A DNA stretch of 64,000 nt from the NCBI GenBank assembly GCA_037127255.1, contig JBANSL010000009.1:24454475-24518474 (forward strand), written 5' to 3'. The DNA is from Persicaria tinctoria (taxonomy: Eukaryota; Streptophyta; Magnoliopsida; Caryophyllales; Polygonaceae). Within the stretch, counting starts at the first letter, position 1; every line of letters starts with the position of its first letter. A program made the translations under genes and the position numbers. The notes below the pieces were generated by a model. It worked only from the letters and a program-made list of their open reading frames with translations, was not told the DNA's origin and searched no databases. Shown piece by piece: positions 1 through 11,191 of this stretch.

Positions 1-690
1 GATGCAAGATGGGAAGGTTTTGCCTATGCATCACGACAGTTGAAGCCGTATGAGGAGAACTACCCAGTGCATGATCTGGAATTAGCTGCTGTGGTATTTG
101 CTTTGAAAATTTGGCGCCATTATCTGTACGTAGTTCGCTGCCAGATATACACTGACCACAAGAGCATCAAGTATGTGTTCACCCAGAAGGAGTTGAATAT
201 GAGACAAAGACGCTAGTTAGAGCTCATCAAGGACTACGACATTGAGCTTCTCTATCATCCTGGAAAGGCTAATGTCGTAGCCGATGCTTTAAGCCGCAAA
301 TCTCAGCACGAGGCTATGATCAACTGTTTGACAGCAAGTCATGCTCTGCAGAAGGATCTGCTCAAGTTAGAGGTTGAGGTCTGGTTTGAGAAGAACCGAG
401 GACAGTTGTGTATGATGGATATTCAGTGTGATCTGTTAGCAGAGATAAAGGCGAAGCAGACAGATGATGTTGTGTTATACTGCAGATCACCATTGATTTC
501 CTTGAAGGAAAAGCTCCAGGCTTTGTCGTGAGAGAGGATGGATCCTTATGGTTTGGGAATCGCATTTGCGTCCCCAATGTCCCCGAGATCCGACATACCA
601 TCCTTCAGGAAGCTCACGCATCCGGCTATTCAGTGCATCCTGGAGCTAGTAAGATGTATAAGAACCTGAGACAGAACTACTAGTGGTCTG
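1..690 (+). pseudogene. Tekay-type chromovirus pol fragment: RNase H and linker
   Basis: Translation from base 1 reads through the RNase H part of a Ty3/Gypsy polyprotein: [18 protein letters not shown], then [22 protein letters not shown] and GKANVVADALSR. The last is the conserved end of plant gypsy RNase H. A stop interrupts it near 216, a frame change occurs near 480-500, and a further stop replaces a Trp codon near 680, just before the integrase zinc region. Reverse transcriptase lies outside the window to the left. In a live element this domain degrades the RNA of the RNA-DNA hybrid during reverse transcription. This copy is dead. Confidence 0.88.
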
Positions 691-692
691 GT

Positions 693-1865
693 ATGAAGAA
701 TGAAGTGACCGAGTATGTGGCCAGATGCTTGGTATGCCAGCAGGTCAAGATTGAGCACCAGCGACCTGGTGGGAAGCTCCAACCACTTCCAGTACCCACA
801 TGGAAGTGGGAACAAATCTCGATGGATTTTGTTATGGGGCTCCCTAAGGGTCAGGGACAGAAGGATGCCATTTGGGTGATTGTTGATCGATTCACCAAAT
901 GTGCACACTTCATTGCTATTCGATCTACCTGGAAGCCTGCTAAGCTGGCAGAATTGTACCTTCAACCCATTGTCCGCCTTCACGGGATTCCTTCGTCCAT
1001 TGTCTCTGATCGCGATGGACGGTTGATCTCAGAGTTCTGGAAGAAGCTGCATGAGGGACTTGGTACACAGCTGAATTTCAGTATCGCTTTTCACCCTCAG
1101 ATAGATGGTCAGTCAGAGAGGACCATTCAGACACTTGAGGATATGCTAATAGCCTGTGCTCTGGATAGGCCGACAGATTGGGAAAGCAGTTTGTGTCTGA
1201 TCGAGTTTACCTACAACAACAGCTGGCATGCATCCATAAAGATGGCTCCTTTTGAAGCCCTCTATGGACGGAAGTGTCGATCGCCTGTATGTTGGGATGA
1301 TGCGACTGATGCCATCCATATAGGTCCGGAGCTGTTAGAGAAGACAACTGAGGAAGTTGCAATGATCAGGCAACGAATGTTGACCGCTCAGAGTCGCCAA
1401 AAGTCTTATGCCGACCCTAGGCGTAGAGAGGTCAACTTTGAGGTGGGTGATAAGGTGTTTGTAAAAGTGTCACCCACGAAGGGAGTCTTCCGGTTTGGAA
1501 AGCGAGGGAAGCTGAACCCTCGATATGTCAGGCCATTTGAGATTCTGCAGCGTGTAGGAAATGTTGCCTACCGCCTTGCTCTGCCTCCGTCAGCTCATCC
1601 GGTGCATGATGTCTTTCATGTATCATTGTTGCGGAAATATGTGCCTTACCCAACCCACATCTCGAGCTATGAGGACATTGAGGTCCGCCCCACCGGAACC
1701 TATGAGGAAGAACCGGTGTTGATTCTAGAACGACGAGAGAAGCAACTTCGCACCAAGGTAGTTCCGCTCGTCAAAGTGCTTTGGTCAAAGCACGGAACGG
1801 AGGAGATGACTTGGGAAACTGAAGAAGAAATGAGGAAACGCTTTCCTCAGTTGTTTTCTACTTAG
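693..1865 (+). pseudogene. Tekay chromovirus integrase with C-terminal chromodomain-like tail
   Basis: An open 390-codon stretch that is the C-terminal part of the same polyprotein, not a separate gene. The zinc-binding HHCC region starts upstream (HASGYSVH) and ends with CLVCQQ. All three catalytic acidic residues are visible: Asp in SMDFVMGLPKG, Asp in SDRDGRLISEFW, and Glu in HPQIDGQSERTIQ. Next come the GPY/F-like module (PRYVRPFEILQRVG) and the HPVHDVFHVSLLRKY motif of plant chromoviruses. The end (VLWSKHGTEEMTWETEEEM) is chromodomain-like, which in this lineage directs insertion to heterochromatin. The integrase itself looks undamaged. The element is broken upstream by stops and a frameshift. 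Confidence 0.9.
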
Positions 1866-2097
1866 CGCGAGTCGCGTAGTGATTTCATTACCTTGTTTAT
1901 TCTAATTATGATGATTAAGAAAACTTGTTAGAGACCTTTGTTATGGTCCAGTTGGTTGATGTGTTATATTCTTGTCGATCTCTTGGTTATTTCTCTCGTC
2001 GGTTCTAAAGTCCTAAGTGATTTATTCTCATTTCTTTACTTTTCCATTTCTTTCCTTTTCTTTTTCGTTTTCTAAGTTTCGGGACGAAACTTATTTT

Positions 2098-2110
2098 AAG
2101 GAGGGAGGTA
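2098..2110 (+). promoter_or_regulatory. Polypurine tract of the Tekay element
   Basis: AAGGAGGGAGGTA lies directly before the 3' LTR start TGAAATACCCC. This is the expected position of the plus-strand DNA primer. The preceding 230 bases (1866-2097) are the short 3' untranslated region. Confidence 0.8.
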
Positions 2111-4755
2111 TGAAATACCCCAAATTATTTTTGGGATATTTCTTTAAATAATATTATACTATACTATATGAATTTGAGAAAACCAATAAATTCACATAAG
2201 ATATATAATATAAATTAGAATAATTATATTATTCTAATTTTATCGTCTAACCATTCTTGCTATTTAATTTATAAAGTTAAATTAAATAATATTTTTTTCC
2301 GCTAATATATATTTAATACATAGAGAGGGATCCATATATATGTATAGTCAAATATCTATTTTATTTCTTTCAAGAGGAAACCCAATAGGAAGGGCTCATT
2401 CTCAACCCAAATTCGGGTATAAGGAAATCAGCCCAAAAGTTAGCCCAGTCCAAGGTGAAACAAGATTGGAAGATGGAAATTTTTATTTTGATTTTATTTT
2501 TCCTTCTTCTGGATTATCTTCCTTAGGAGCTCAGATAACTCCAATTGAGATCATCCCCAATCTCAACCACTAGCGAGATCTCAGAGATTGAAAGTGATAG
2601 AACTCTTCCTCCCTATCCTATTCAATTTCAATCCTATATATAGATGGAGGACCCTCGATTAGTTTTCATCAATTCAAAGCAAGCAATCCTCTCCTCTCCT
2701 CTCCTAATTCTCCTGCGAAGAGCAGTAGCGCTCCGACTTCCCTCAGCACCGCCGAATTCGAGCCACTGCAGCACCATCGCCGGACTTCCGCAGTCCTCCA
2801 CCACCGGCGACTGGAGTCCGAGCCGAGCCACGAGCCATCGCCATCGCTCTTTTCTGCAGAACGCAGCCACCGCCGGAAGCGCCCCGTGAACAGCGAATCG
2901 ATCGAGCCCAGTCGATTGCCGTCCGAGCCACGAGCCACCACCGCCTCCGGTCCGTCGCCCTGTTGTCGCCGGCTGACCGTTGCTCGAAGCCCACGCCGTC
3001 GGAAGCCATAGCCGCCGAGGAAGGATTCCTGTTTCTTCGTTGTACGCGAGGTAGAAGAGACAGTGAAATGGGGTTTTTAATCCCTTTTGTTTTAATTATA
3101 AAAATGTCCCCTGTTTTATACAATTTCCGTTTTGGCCCTAAGTTAATTATTTATTAATTTAAGTGGCCAAAATTTCTAAACTGTTCGGTTCTTGCCCATT
3201 TCAGCGACACCAGGAAGTCTCGAAGCACTCACGCCGGATCTCGCTCCCCGAGGAATTCATATTGGTATATAATATTTAACTTTATAGAATTAATTCAATT
3301 TCAAATTGAGTTAAGTAAAGTTAATTTAATAAATATCAATATTAAATTCCTTTTTCTGTTGGATTCGATAGGAGCTAAAATCCCGTCTCGTTGTCATCAG
3401 CTGATCATCGAAAGTCAAGGCAAGTGATTTCGTTCAAACGCCCTTTGCGTGTTTCGTGATTCTTTTGTTGTGCCTTTTAAATTCTTCCGTGTCGAATGCG
3501 GCCCTATGGCCAATTTCCTTGCCAATTTCGATAAATTGCATACCCGTTTGCTTGATGTAATTTATCTTTTTAATCATAAATTGGCATGAAATAAATGGGC
3601 AATTATTAGTAAAGTAATTATGGTGTTATATATTAAATGTGAATTGTTTGTTTATAACTTGGGATAAGTAAAGGTTGTCCATTTTCTTCTTCCTAAAGTG
3701 CATAATATTCTGCTTGTTCTTTCATGCAAACTAGTGGCATGTGATAGTAAGACCCTTTGAATTATCCATGCTTGTCCCTGTTTGATTTAATGTCGTTATT
3801 ATGATCACCTAGTATAAATTGTTTATATATGATAAGATAGGCACCATGTGATGCTTAGTTGTGATATGTTAAAATGCGCACCACGTGATGCGAGTGGCTT
3901 TATGCCTTTGGCAAGTTATGCAGTAGACTGACTTGCAGGTTGTGGTTCGTTAAGCCACCGCCTTACAAGGTTTCATGAAACACCATCCCGGAATGCATTC
4001 TCTGCGGGGTGATAAAACAACGATCTGATGTAGGTCGTGGTCCTCGTTAAAGGCCCGATCGGTACCACGTATTATTATTATTATTATCGTTATCTTTATT
4101 ATCGACTATAGGTGATCATTTTAGTTATTATACTTATCTGCCTCGAGTATAATTCCATTTCTTATCTTATAATCAGTCGATATGATCATCCGAGTCATGT
4201 ATGAATTTTTATCATTTTCATTCAGTTTCTACTATAAATATTCGTGTCATTCCCTTAACCTGAGACATACCGTTTTATGGTCACTGTAAGGTTAAAGTCT
4301 GAACATTTTCCTTATCATTTGCTAGTCTTAGTTGTACTAACCATCCTATTTATTGGATGGCTGGTGTTCTTCGTTCTCACGAAACACCAGACCATATTCC
4401 ACAGGTCTAGTGCAAGCAGCGGAGCAGGAGAGAGTTGAAGAGCAGACTGTCATTTATTGAATATTTTTTTTACAAGTTTTGAACCTCTAAAAGTTTCTGC
4501 ATCGCTACTTTAATTTCAGTTATTTTGGAAATTATTCATACTTTATGGTTTTGGCATTTTTATCTTATTGTGATCAGATATTTAAACTAATAAATTTTAT
4601 TCACTTCCGCCTATTTTATTTTATTTAAATTATCATCTTGTTTATGGGAGCATGGTTGCATGTCCCTATAAGCCTCAGGTGAATTCAAAGACATTAAAGT
4701 CTCCGGATTCACTGGCGCTGTAACACTCATTTGGGATCAAAAAGGGGGTGTTACA
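2111..4755 (+). mobile_element. 3' LTR of Tekay-type chromovirus
   Basis: The LTR starts TGAAATACCCC right after the polypurine tract and ends GGGGGTGTTACA. These termini are typical of plant Tekay/Del LTRs, and the length (about 2.65 kb) fits the lineage. The 5' LTR lies outside the window, so the boundaries cannot be confirmed by comparison and the TSD cannot be checked. A TATA box and a GC-rich leader segment (about 2690-3060) lie inside. Short ORFs in the GC-rich part are probably chance ORFs. Confidence 0.8.
2635..2643 (+). promoter_or_regulatory. TATA box in Tekay LTR
   Basis: TATATATAG lies in the LTR, preceded by a pyrimidine-rich stretch and followed by GGAGGACCC. Its position about 525 bases into the LTR suits a U3 promoter. 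Transcription would begin about 30 bases downstream. Confidence 0.5.
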
Positions 4756-5249
4756 AGAACACGCTGAAGAGAGATCGTAAACTTGAGGGCTGATTGTGCA
4801 ATGATATTCGTGAATGTACGTCAGTCCTCTCTCTCTCTTCTTCATCTCCTTTATATAGTGAAGATCATAGGCGCCACTTGAGGAAGGAATCTTCTCCAAC
4901 AGCTAGAACTGATTGTGGCTTGGGAAGAAATCTCCATGATCTTCTATACTTGGAAACTTTTGAAGTCATGATCTCCGATTGTGTCCTTCTTCACTTTTCG
5001 ACTTTGGAAGGAGATAATATTTGAAAAACTTCCTGAAATGTTAGTATGAATATCTGGAAGCATATAATATAAAATAATATTCGAGCATAATATAATAAAG
5101 TACAGGTTTTGTGTTTCATCAACACAGTTGTAGCTTCAAGACCTTTGATACAAACTGTCTGTCAAAGCCTTTGAAACTAATTCCGATTTTCATCAAGGGA
5201 GGAAGTTATCACAAAGAATCGACTTTCGCAAATTCCAACAATTTAGGTG
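4756..5249. other. Unassigned noncoding DNA between two LTRs
   Basis: No coding signal was found. On the minus strand there is a TATA-like CTATATAAAGG near 4850-4860 followed by a GA-rich run, reminiscent of an LTR promoter. The segment may be the diverged downstream half of the family A LTR at 5250-6496 or a remnant of another LTR. It matches no other sequence in the window well enough to decide. Confidence 0.4.
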
Positions 5250-6496
5250 TTAGAGGCTCTCGCATAAAAACCTAATTTGTTTCTACCTTTTCTTAATTAG
5301 GATTAGTCGGCTCTCTCAAATAAACCCTAATTACTATCCAATTCATAATAAGATCACTTTTGCTTCAATATCATGAATAAGGAATTTTCCCAACTCTCGC
5401 AAAGGATTAAGTACATAGGTAGATGATGATAAAGACATATAAATTCATGGATTTATAAATCAAACACACATATCTATGTTGGGATCACCCCAACCCTAGA
5501 AGAAGGAAATTAGAAAGCAAACATAATGAAAAAAACTAACTTTAACATTAAATAAACTAAAACTTACAAAACCTTCCAAACGTTCATCCCTCCTCCTTCT
5601 CTCTCTCGCCTCTCTCCTCTCTCCTTGTGCCCTAAGACGACTTGACTTGAATGAATGAAAATCAGCCCCCTAGGGCTTTATTTATAGGCTTCAATCCAAG
5701 CTAATCTAGGAAAGAATAGTATATCTATATCTATATTTATCTATCTAATAACATAAAGATAAAACATGGAAATAAAGTAATTATATCTAAAAGGAAATAA
5801 AGACTAATGTGGATAAATATATTATCCCTTGATAGAACTTGATGCATCTTGATAGAATATCTCAAATCTTGGCTTGCAAGTAATTAAAAAGCTCAGATTT
5901 CTCCTCGACGTCGAGTAAGGTCTTCACTTCTCGGATTGTACTCGATCTCGGCTATCGTCTGGGCTCGTCGAGTTTCCTCGACATCGACCAAATTTGGTTG
6001 ACGTCGACTAAGTGTGGCTCCTTGAGTGGCTCCTGCTCGATCTCGTCCTCTGAGCAAAAGTCGAGTAAAATTTGGTCGATTTCGACCAGTTTGGTCGACT
6101 TCGAGTAACTCTATCGCTTTCAGCATTCTGCTCCGTTCTTAAAACGCACTTTTCAGAGTCCTCGTTTGTCGGATTGACGCATATGACCATGCGTTGGAAA
6201 ACTCTTTTCGAGGTCTACAGCTCTCATGAAGACATCAAAGCTTGATTCGAAATGATGAATGGTGAAAAATGGCGTTTTCTCCAGCTGCACCATCCTTAGC
6301 TTCTTCATGACTTTCCTTTAAGCTCGAAAATGCGTCCGATTTCTGCGAAATATAACAAAAACTTGTGTAGACCTCCATATATTGCAAATAAACATAAACT
6401 ACACAAATTATGTATTATTCTAACCCAAATGCATGAAATGCATGCATAAATCGATATAAAAGTCAATATAAAACATGGCAAAATAGGCTCACATCA
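5250..6496 (-). mobile_element. Family A (Athila-type) LTR, minus strand, partial
   Basis: On the minus strand it begins TGATGTGAGCC, matching the start of the other family A LTRs (16599, 27295, 38612). It carries the block ATGACCATGCGTTGGAAA (plus strand, about 6183), TCGA-NN-TCGA words (5900-6110), a TATAAATAAAG box (minus, about 5676-5686) and a CT-rich run near 5590-5625. The downstream end is diverged or truncated. The LINE remnant abuts its start at 6497, so it probably inserted into that LINE. No matching TSD was found. Confidence 0.7.
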
Positions 6497-7093
6497 AGCC
6501 TCAAGAGGATGTCCGGACTAAGCAAAGGAGAGAGGACAACCCAATTCCATGAAGTCGGGCCCATTAGCTCCGCCACAGTGGCCCCTAAGACATCAGTCGG
6601 GACGGGTTGCATTGCAACATCTTCGAGTGGTCTGTCAAGTAGCCAAGGATGGGTCCAAAATAGAGTGGACCTATCATTCCCTACATCTGTTCGGAGGTTC
6701 GGTGTTGGGACTTCCGCCCCATGGATGATAGCTTTCCAATTCATCGACGAGTTTGATTGGCGGTCAAGCATGTCAACGTCCACTCTCCCGTTACAACATT
6801 TCCCTCTAATAACTCGACTCCGGAGGGCCTCAGGCATGTTAAGGAGCCTCCAACCCAGCCTTGCCAAAGTAGCCGGCCTAATTGGTTTCCCGCATTGCAC
6901 GAATGTCAAGTCCCCCTTCTTCCTTAGGCGCGGCGATCGTCTTCCAGTTTAAAAGATGCAGCTTTCAAGCTTTGGAAGAGGAACCCCGCACAAACTTCCA
7001 GACTTCCCTATCCATTGCATCACAAATAGTTCTCGGCACAAGATCTGATTGCATGGTATAGATAGGCAGGCTCGTAAGAATCAAACTAGCAAG
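6497..7093 (-). pseudogene. L1-type LINE ORF2 fragment (RT C-terminal region)
   Basis: Minus-strand frames contain the region just after the reverse transcriptase core of plant L1 elements. Visible pieces are LPIYTMQSDLVPRTICD, VRGSSSKA, PKEEGGLDIRA, LARLGWRLL and FWTHPWLLDRPL. These match the usual order of plant non-LTR ORF2, where a GGLGIR-like motif precedes LAKLGWRL. A stop after SSSKA and frame changes show decay. It is cut on one side by the family A LTR and on the other by a hAT-like terminus at 7094. Confidence 0.8.
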
Positions 7094-7330
7094 TAGGGGT
7101 GTGCAGAAAAACCCGACATGACTGATACGACACGAAAACACGACGACATGACACGAAAAAACACGAAACCGAAAAGACACGACACCAAAATGACACGAAC
7201 CACTAAAACACGACATTAAATGGTTCATATACGGTTCGGGCAAATCCCCTTATCGGATACCCAACACGAACCGTTTAATTTTTTTTATTTTAATTTATAG
7301 GTATGGTAATTTCAGTACTAGTATATTTAC
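7094..7330. mobile_element. hAT-like MITE terminus (one end only)
   Basis: TAGGGGTGTGCAG at 7094 resembles the hAT termini seen elsewhere in this window. The following 170 bases are packed with ACACGAC/ACACGAA words, the word-rich pattern of the other three hAT families here. No matching right terminus or 8-bp TSD was found, so this is a remnant at best. Confidence 0.35.
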
Positions 7331-7349
7331 AATCAATAGAGTGAGAATA

Positions 7350-7482
7350 AAATTCAATAGCTCAACTGGTAATGGACAGAGGTAAGGCAAGTGTTTTCTA
7401 TAAAATGTCATGCGTTCGATTCCCCACAGTGGGTTTTATTTTTGCCTTCCGACTTAGCTTCTGCGTTCTTTTTTTTTTTTTA
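7350..7482 (+). repeat. Possible tRNA-derived SINE
   Basis: TAGCTCAACTGGT at 7358-7370 resembles a pol III A box, and GTTCGATTCC at 7414-7423 resembles a B box. The segment ends in a T run near 7470. Spacing between boxes is longer than in most tRNA genes and there is no full cloverleaf, so a SINE or decayed tRNA pseudogene fits better than a tRNA gene. Confidence 0.4.
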
Positions 7483-7584
7483 AATTTACAAACAAACCCT
7501 TATTCACATTCAAGCAATTAGATAGCCGCTCCCAGCCTCCCAAAACAACCCTAGAGAATGCGTTTTTTTTAATTTACAAACTAA
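7475..7584. repeat. Short tandem duplication at the Harbinger-like insertion site
   Basis: The stretch T-run, AATTTACAAAC, CTTATTCACATTCAAGCAAT appears first at about 7475-7520. It appears again as a T-run plus AATTTACAAAC (7563-7581), continued beyond the inserted element by CCTTATTCACATTCAAGCAAT (10762-10782). The second copy is split by the 7585-10757 element, so the duplication predates that insertion. Confidence 0.6.
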
Positions 7585-7968
7585 TGGCCCGTTTGGTTCA
7601 AGTTAGGGAAAGGAAAGAGATTCATTACCTTTATGAGAATGGAAAGGAAAGGATTAGTGTTTGATTGTGTTTTTGTTTGGTTGACTTAGAAGATGAATAA
7701 TTGAATTCCCTATCGTCTTTGTAAATGTTTGGTTGAATTGATTTAGGAAAGGGATATGTTTAATCATCTCATAAATCCTAATGTTTGTCGTTTTTAATTT
7801 GTAACAAATAATGATCATCAACAGATCTATAAAAGCTCAGTTTTGATTTTTTTTTTGCTTTAAATTAGAATTGGAATCATTCCGGATTTCTTCAAAATTG
7901 CTGCAAAACAAAGATATAGCACCTTATAAATTTAATGGCGCACCACAAAAGGAAGTTTGACGATATAT

Positions 7969-8180
7969 AATAGAAGTTAAGACAATTTCAAAAAAAAAGT
8001 TAACAGAAGTTAAGACAATACACACCAGAAGCTAACAAAACCAGAAGCTAACAAAACCAGAAGCTAACAGAAGTTAAGACAATACACACCAAAAGTTAAC
8101 AGAAGTTAAGACAATACACACCAGAAGTTAACAGAAGTTAAGACAACACAAACCAGAAGTTAACAAAAGTTAAGATAATA
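7969..8180. repeat. Short tandem repeat inside the Harbinger-like element
   Basis: The words AGAAGTTAAGACAATACACACC and CAGAAGCTAACAAAAC recur about 6-8 times in irregular order, with a unit near 33 bp and some truncated units. Subterminal repeats of this kind are common in DNA transposons, where they may bind transposase. No function is shown here. Confidence 0.6.
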
Positions 8181-8430
8181 CCCAACAGAAGATCATTTCA
8201 AATTCATAATCACTTCTCGAGCCTCAAACACATAATCACTTCAAATTCTCAGTTGTTTCTCCTTTTGAGAAGATCTGAAAAATATTGCTTCTTTAATGTT
8301 GCATTTGCCTCGAAGAAAATCTGAAGTTTGTGTTCCTCGCCCATCAAAATTGTTGCTACCTATTTATTTAAATAATTCAGTTTTGTATCATAAATAAGTT
8401 TTTAATCAAACAAATATAAAGATCGAATAA

Positions 8431-9394
8431 TTACAAGTTTACAACATTTGATGGAGATAGCACATCCAGCTTAAGAACCTCATCCAATACTTTATTGCTT
8501 TCCCCTTCCAAAATTTTCTTCATCTCATCTTCATTGGTCCATGCTTGGGCCATTGCAACCAAACTCGAATTCATCTCCTGAAAAACCTTTTCAAGCGATG
8601 AACTGACTGAGCCTATAGCAGAAGCCAAATTCCCAATTTCATCATTTTTCTTTGTCAATCTCTTCAATTTCTTGGGTAACAATGAGGAAATACCAAGAGA
8701 ATTTATGAGGATTTTCACACTACTGTCAAGGAAGATATATAAAAGCATGGTTTATGACATCATCATCCACAAATGGCAGTAGAGACCACATCAGGCAGTA
8801 GCTATCCAGTTCATCGATACAAGTCTTCAAATTCAAGGAGGAGATGATCCTCTCCTTCATCACATAATCCTGCTTCAGCATACAATAGATGACCGACATG
8901 AAAGAGGCATCCTCAGTAGCATCACCTCCGATAGAGTTCATGGAACCCTCCTCCTCACATTCACTTACATCAGTTGAACTTTTAGACAGCTTATGCACAA
9001 CACACCCCACATTATCCACAAGATGTTCAAATTCACACATTATCTGATCCGCTTTGCTTAAATGGCCTTGAACTCCTTCAAAGCATGCGTTCATCTCACA
9101 CATATACCTCGCTTTGCAGTCCATTTAGGCCCACCCTGCCTCTAAATAGGACCTCATCCTCTTATTTTCATTTCCTTCAATGACGCTTGTAACCAATTCG
9201 GATGTCTCGCTCCTTGGAGACCGCTGGAGCAGCCTAAGACAGTGTTGGAAGCCGCTCAGAAAGTTCCCTCTAGTAGCTACTAACTCCTCAAACTCTGTGA
9301 CCTTAGTCATAAACTCAATAAAAATATTCCCTGTCTGAATGTTCGAATCATCACCTGACTTTCCTTCCCAGCTAACCATTCTCCAGAAGAACAC
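8431..9394 (-). pseudogene. Broken gene fragment inside the Harbinger-like element
   Basis: Three consecutive minus-strand stretches (9394-9125, 9124-8726, 8748-8431) read as one broken protein. The first two share a frame separated by a single stop. Recognisable text includes EFEELVATRGNFLSGFQHCL, TSELVTSVIEGNENKRMRSY and ELDSYCLMWSLLPFVDDD. The first parts resemble a conserved plant protein family of unknown function (possibly DUF7795-like, from memory). The last part (EKVFQEMNSSLVAMAQAW) is more like the C-terminus of Myb/SANT-like partner proteins of plant Harbingers. It could be a captured host gene joined to element ORF1, or a decayed ORF1 throughout. Confidence 0.45.
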
Positions 9395-10760
9395 CTAAAT
9401 TTCCAAATGAATCATTGCCCAAATCAGAAGATAGTTATTTAGGCCGATGACATACATAGTTCACTCAACGCAACAAGTGATTAGTGACATACAAGTACTT
9501 ATGAGTTAAGACAGTATAGAACTATAGATAACAGCTTCCATTATCATAACCACTGATACGCAATAACAAACCAGTCAGCAACTAACTTGCTGAATTTTAA
9601 ACAACCTGCTGATTGTTTGAATGTTTGGGATTCATGATGTGACTAGCATTTACAAACAAAATTCTCAGAAGAGTCCAATTTTAGGCATAAAAGCTTGAAT
9701 AAAAATAGCTACACAAAATTTAGTACCACCAATGTATTCAACCATTTGATAACCCAACACTTGAAAGTAACCTCTTCCTATCTTCCATCGAACAATAAAG
9801 ATACCAAAATTCTAATTCATAATATTTCAATTCAGACAAATTTGATTTTCAGAAAATCAATTAGAAAAACTATTTAATTCAGCCCTAAAAACACAAGCCA
9901 ATAATCCTCGTAAATTTCAATTTAGCCTTAAAACCCAAAAAAAATGACCCTGAGATCATAAATCTATGTGTCCTAATCTAATATGAGATCATGATAAATA
10001 TGGAAAAGCTCCTCCTCTAATTACACATCTTTCAGCCGCTTTGAACTTTCCTATCAGGTTACTGTTCAACACGACCAAGTCCTCTTTTGCATCAATTTTT
10101 AAAAAAATTGTAAGTTGGACAAACATCCCATTTCATAGAGATTATTCAGGAGTTGGATTGACCATCAGGATAGGTGAACAACTTTAGAAATTTCACCAAA
10201 CACGAAGAATGGCAAAAAGAACAACGGCAGAAAGCTAGGGTTAATATAGGTAAAGCACACACAAACAATGGCAGAAAGAACAACGAAGAATCTCACCGAA
10301 ATATAGGTCAAGCACACACAAATAAAGGAAAAGAACAATGAAATTGAACTTAAAATACAAAATCCACCGATCCAAGGCGGAACTACAAAGCTAGGGTTAA
10401 TTTGACTCACCGATTGAAGATCAAAGATCGACGCCGAGGTAAGGAAGCTGACAAGCTACTGAATCAGCACCGAAAAACCACGAGGAAGTCAGAAATCGGA
10501 GGGAGAGAGGAGGTATCTCAGGGGGATGAGAAATTTTCAGCGATCCCATGGGGGAACGACTGTACGTCGCTGTGTCGGGGTCGGGAGAGAGAAAATGCGA
10601 TGGAAGACCCCAAAAAATCAGGGGTAACAAATCGGGCCGGATCATTAGAGCCAATAAACACTTTCATTGAATTGAGTCCGTTAAACAAACATTTTATTTT
10701 CGGCCCAACTCAAACAAAGTGTTTGATGAGGTGATTTTTACCTAACCAAACGAGCCCTAA

Positions 10761-11191
10761 ACCTTATTCACATTCAAGCAATCAATCACACGATTGCAAC
10801 CAAAAAAGTCGATTAAATATCAAATCCAGCAAGAAGGGGAAGAAATTTTGGATGAAGGTTGATGAAATCAGCCGTGTGTTCGAGGAAGGTTGATGAAATC
10901 GATCAGCCAGATGAAGGTCAGTGGAAGTGGCGGTGGTGGCTTTTGGCTCCGTCAGTGGGTGGCTTGGGCGTGACCGGAGTTCGGGACCCCGTGTTCTCTT
11001 TCTCTCTTTCCAAATCAACCATGGATGGAAGCTTCCGAAGGTGGTTCACTTTAGATCTGCATATGAGAACAAGAAGACTAGAGTCTGAGAGTCGAAAACC
11101 TCTGGCTTCGGTGGCGCTCGACTTCGACGGTGGCTGCCCCTTTGGCTTCAGATCTGCATACGAAGAAATCACGAATCCCCATTAAACGAGG
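10761..11191. other. No recognisable feature
   Basis: Flanking DNA between the Harbinger-like element and the family B LTR. Short ORFs overlap on both strands (10859-11185 plus, 10918-11172 minus), with no recognisable domain and some local sequence repetition (GTTGATGAAATC twice near 10858-10900). Confidence 0.5.

Larger units (their letters stand above)
7585..10757. mobile_element. PIF/Harbinger-like DNA transposon with internal gene fragment
   Basis: The left end is GGCCCGTTTGGTT (7586 on), and the right end TAACCAAACGAGCCC (10743-10757) is its near-perfect inverted copy. The element is flanked by TAA on both sides (7582-7584, 10758-10760), the 3-bp TSD typical of PIF/Harbinger. Removing it rejoins a pre-existing short duplication, which independently supports both boundaries. 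No DDE transposase was recognised in the 3.17 kb. The interior holds a short tandem repeat, minus-strand ORFs like a plant protein of unknown function, and a GC-richer right part (10400-10660). It is therefore probably non-autonomous. Confidence 0.65.

Noticed and set aside
362..983. Minus-strand ORFs over the Tekay pol region
   Set aside because: Antisense shadows of RNase H and integrase.
2634..3157. Overlapping ORFs in the GC-rich part of the Tekay LTR
   Set aside because: Open on both strands because of base composition; no domain.
4749..5246. A Copia-type solo LTR with TGTTGGAA start on the minus strand
   Set aside because: Flanking 5-mers do not match, and the same GTTGGAA stretch has a counterpart inside family A LTRs (about 17913).
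7358..7423. A functional tRNA gene
   Set aside because: A- and B-box-like words exist, but no complete cloverleaf or acceptor stem could be drawn.
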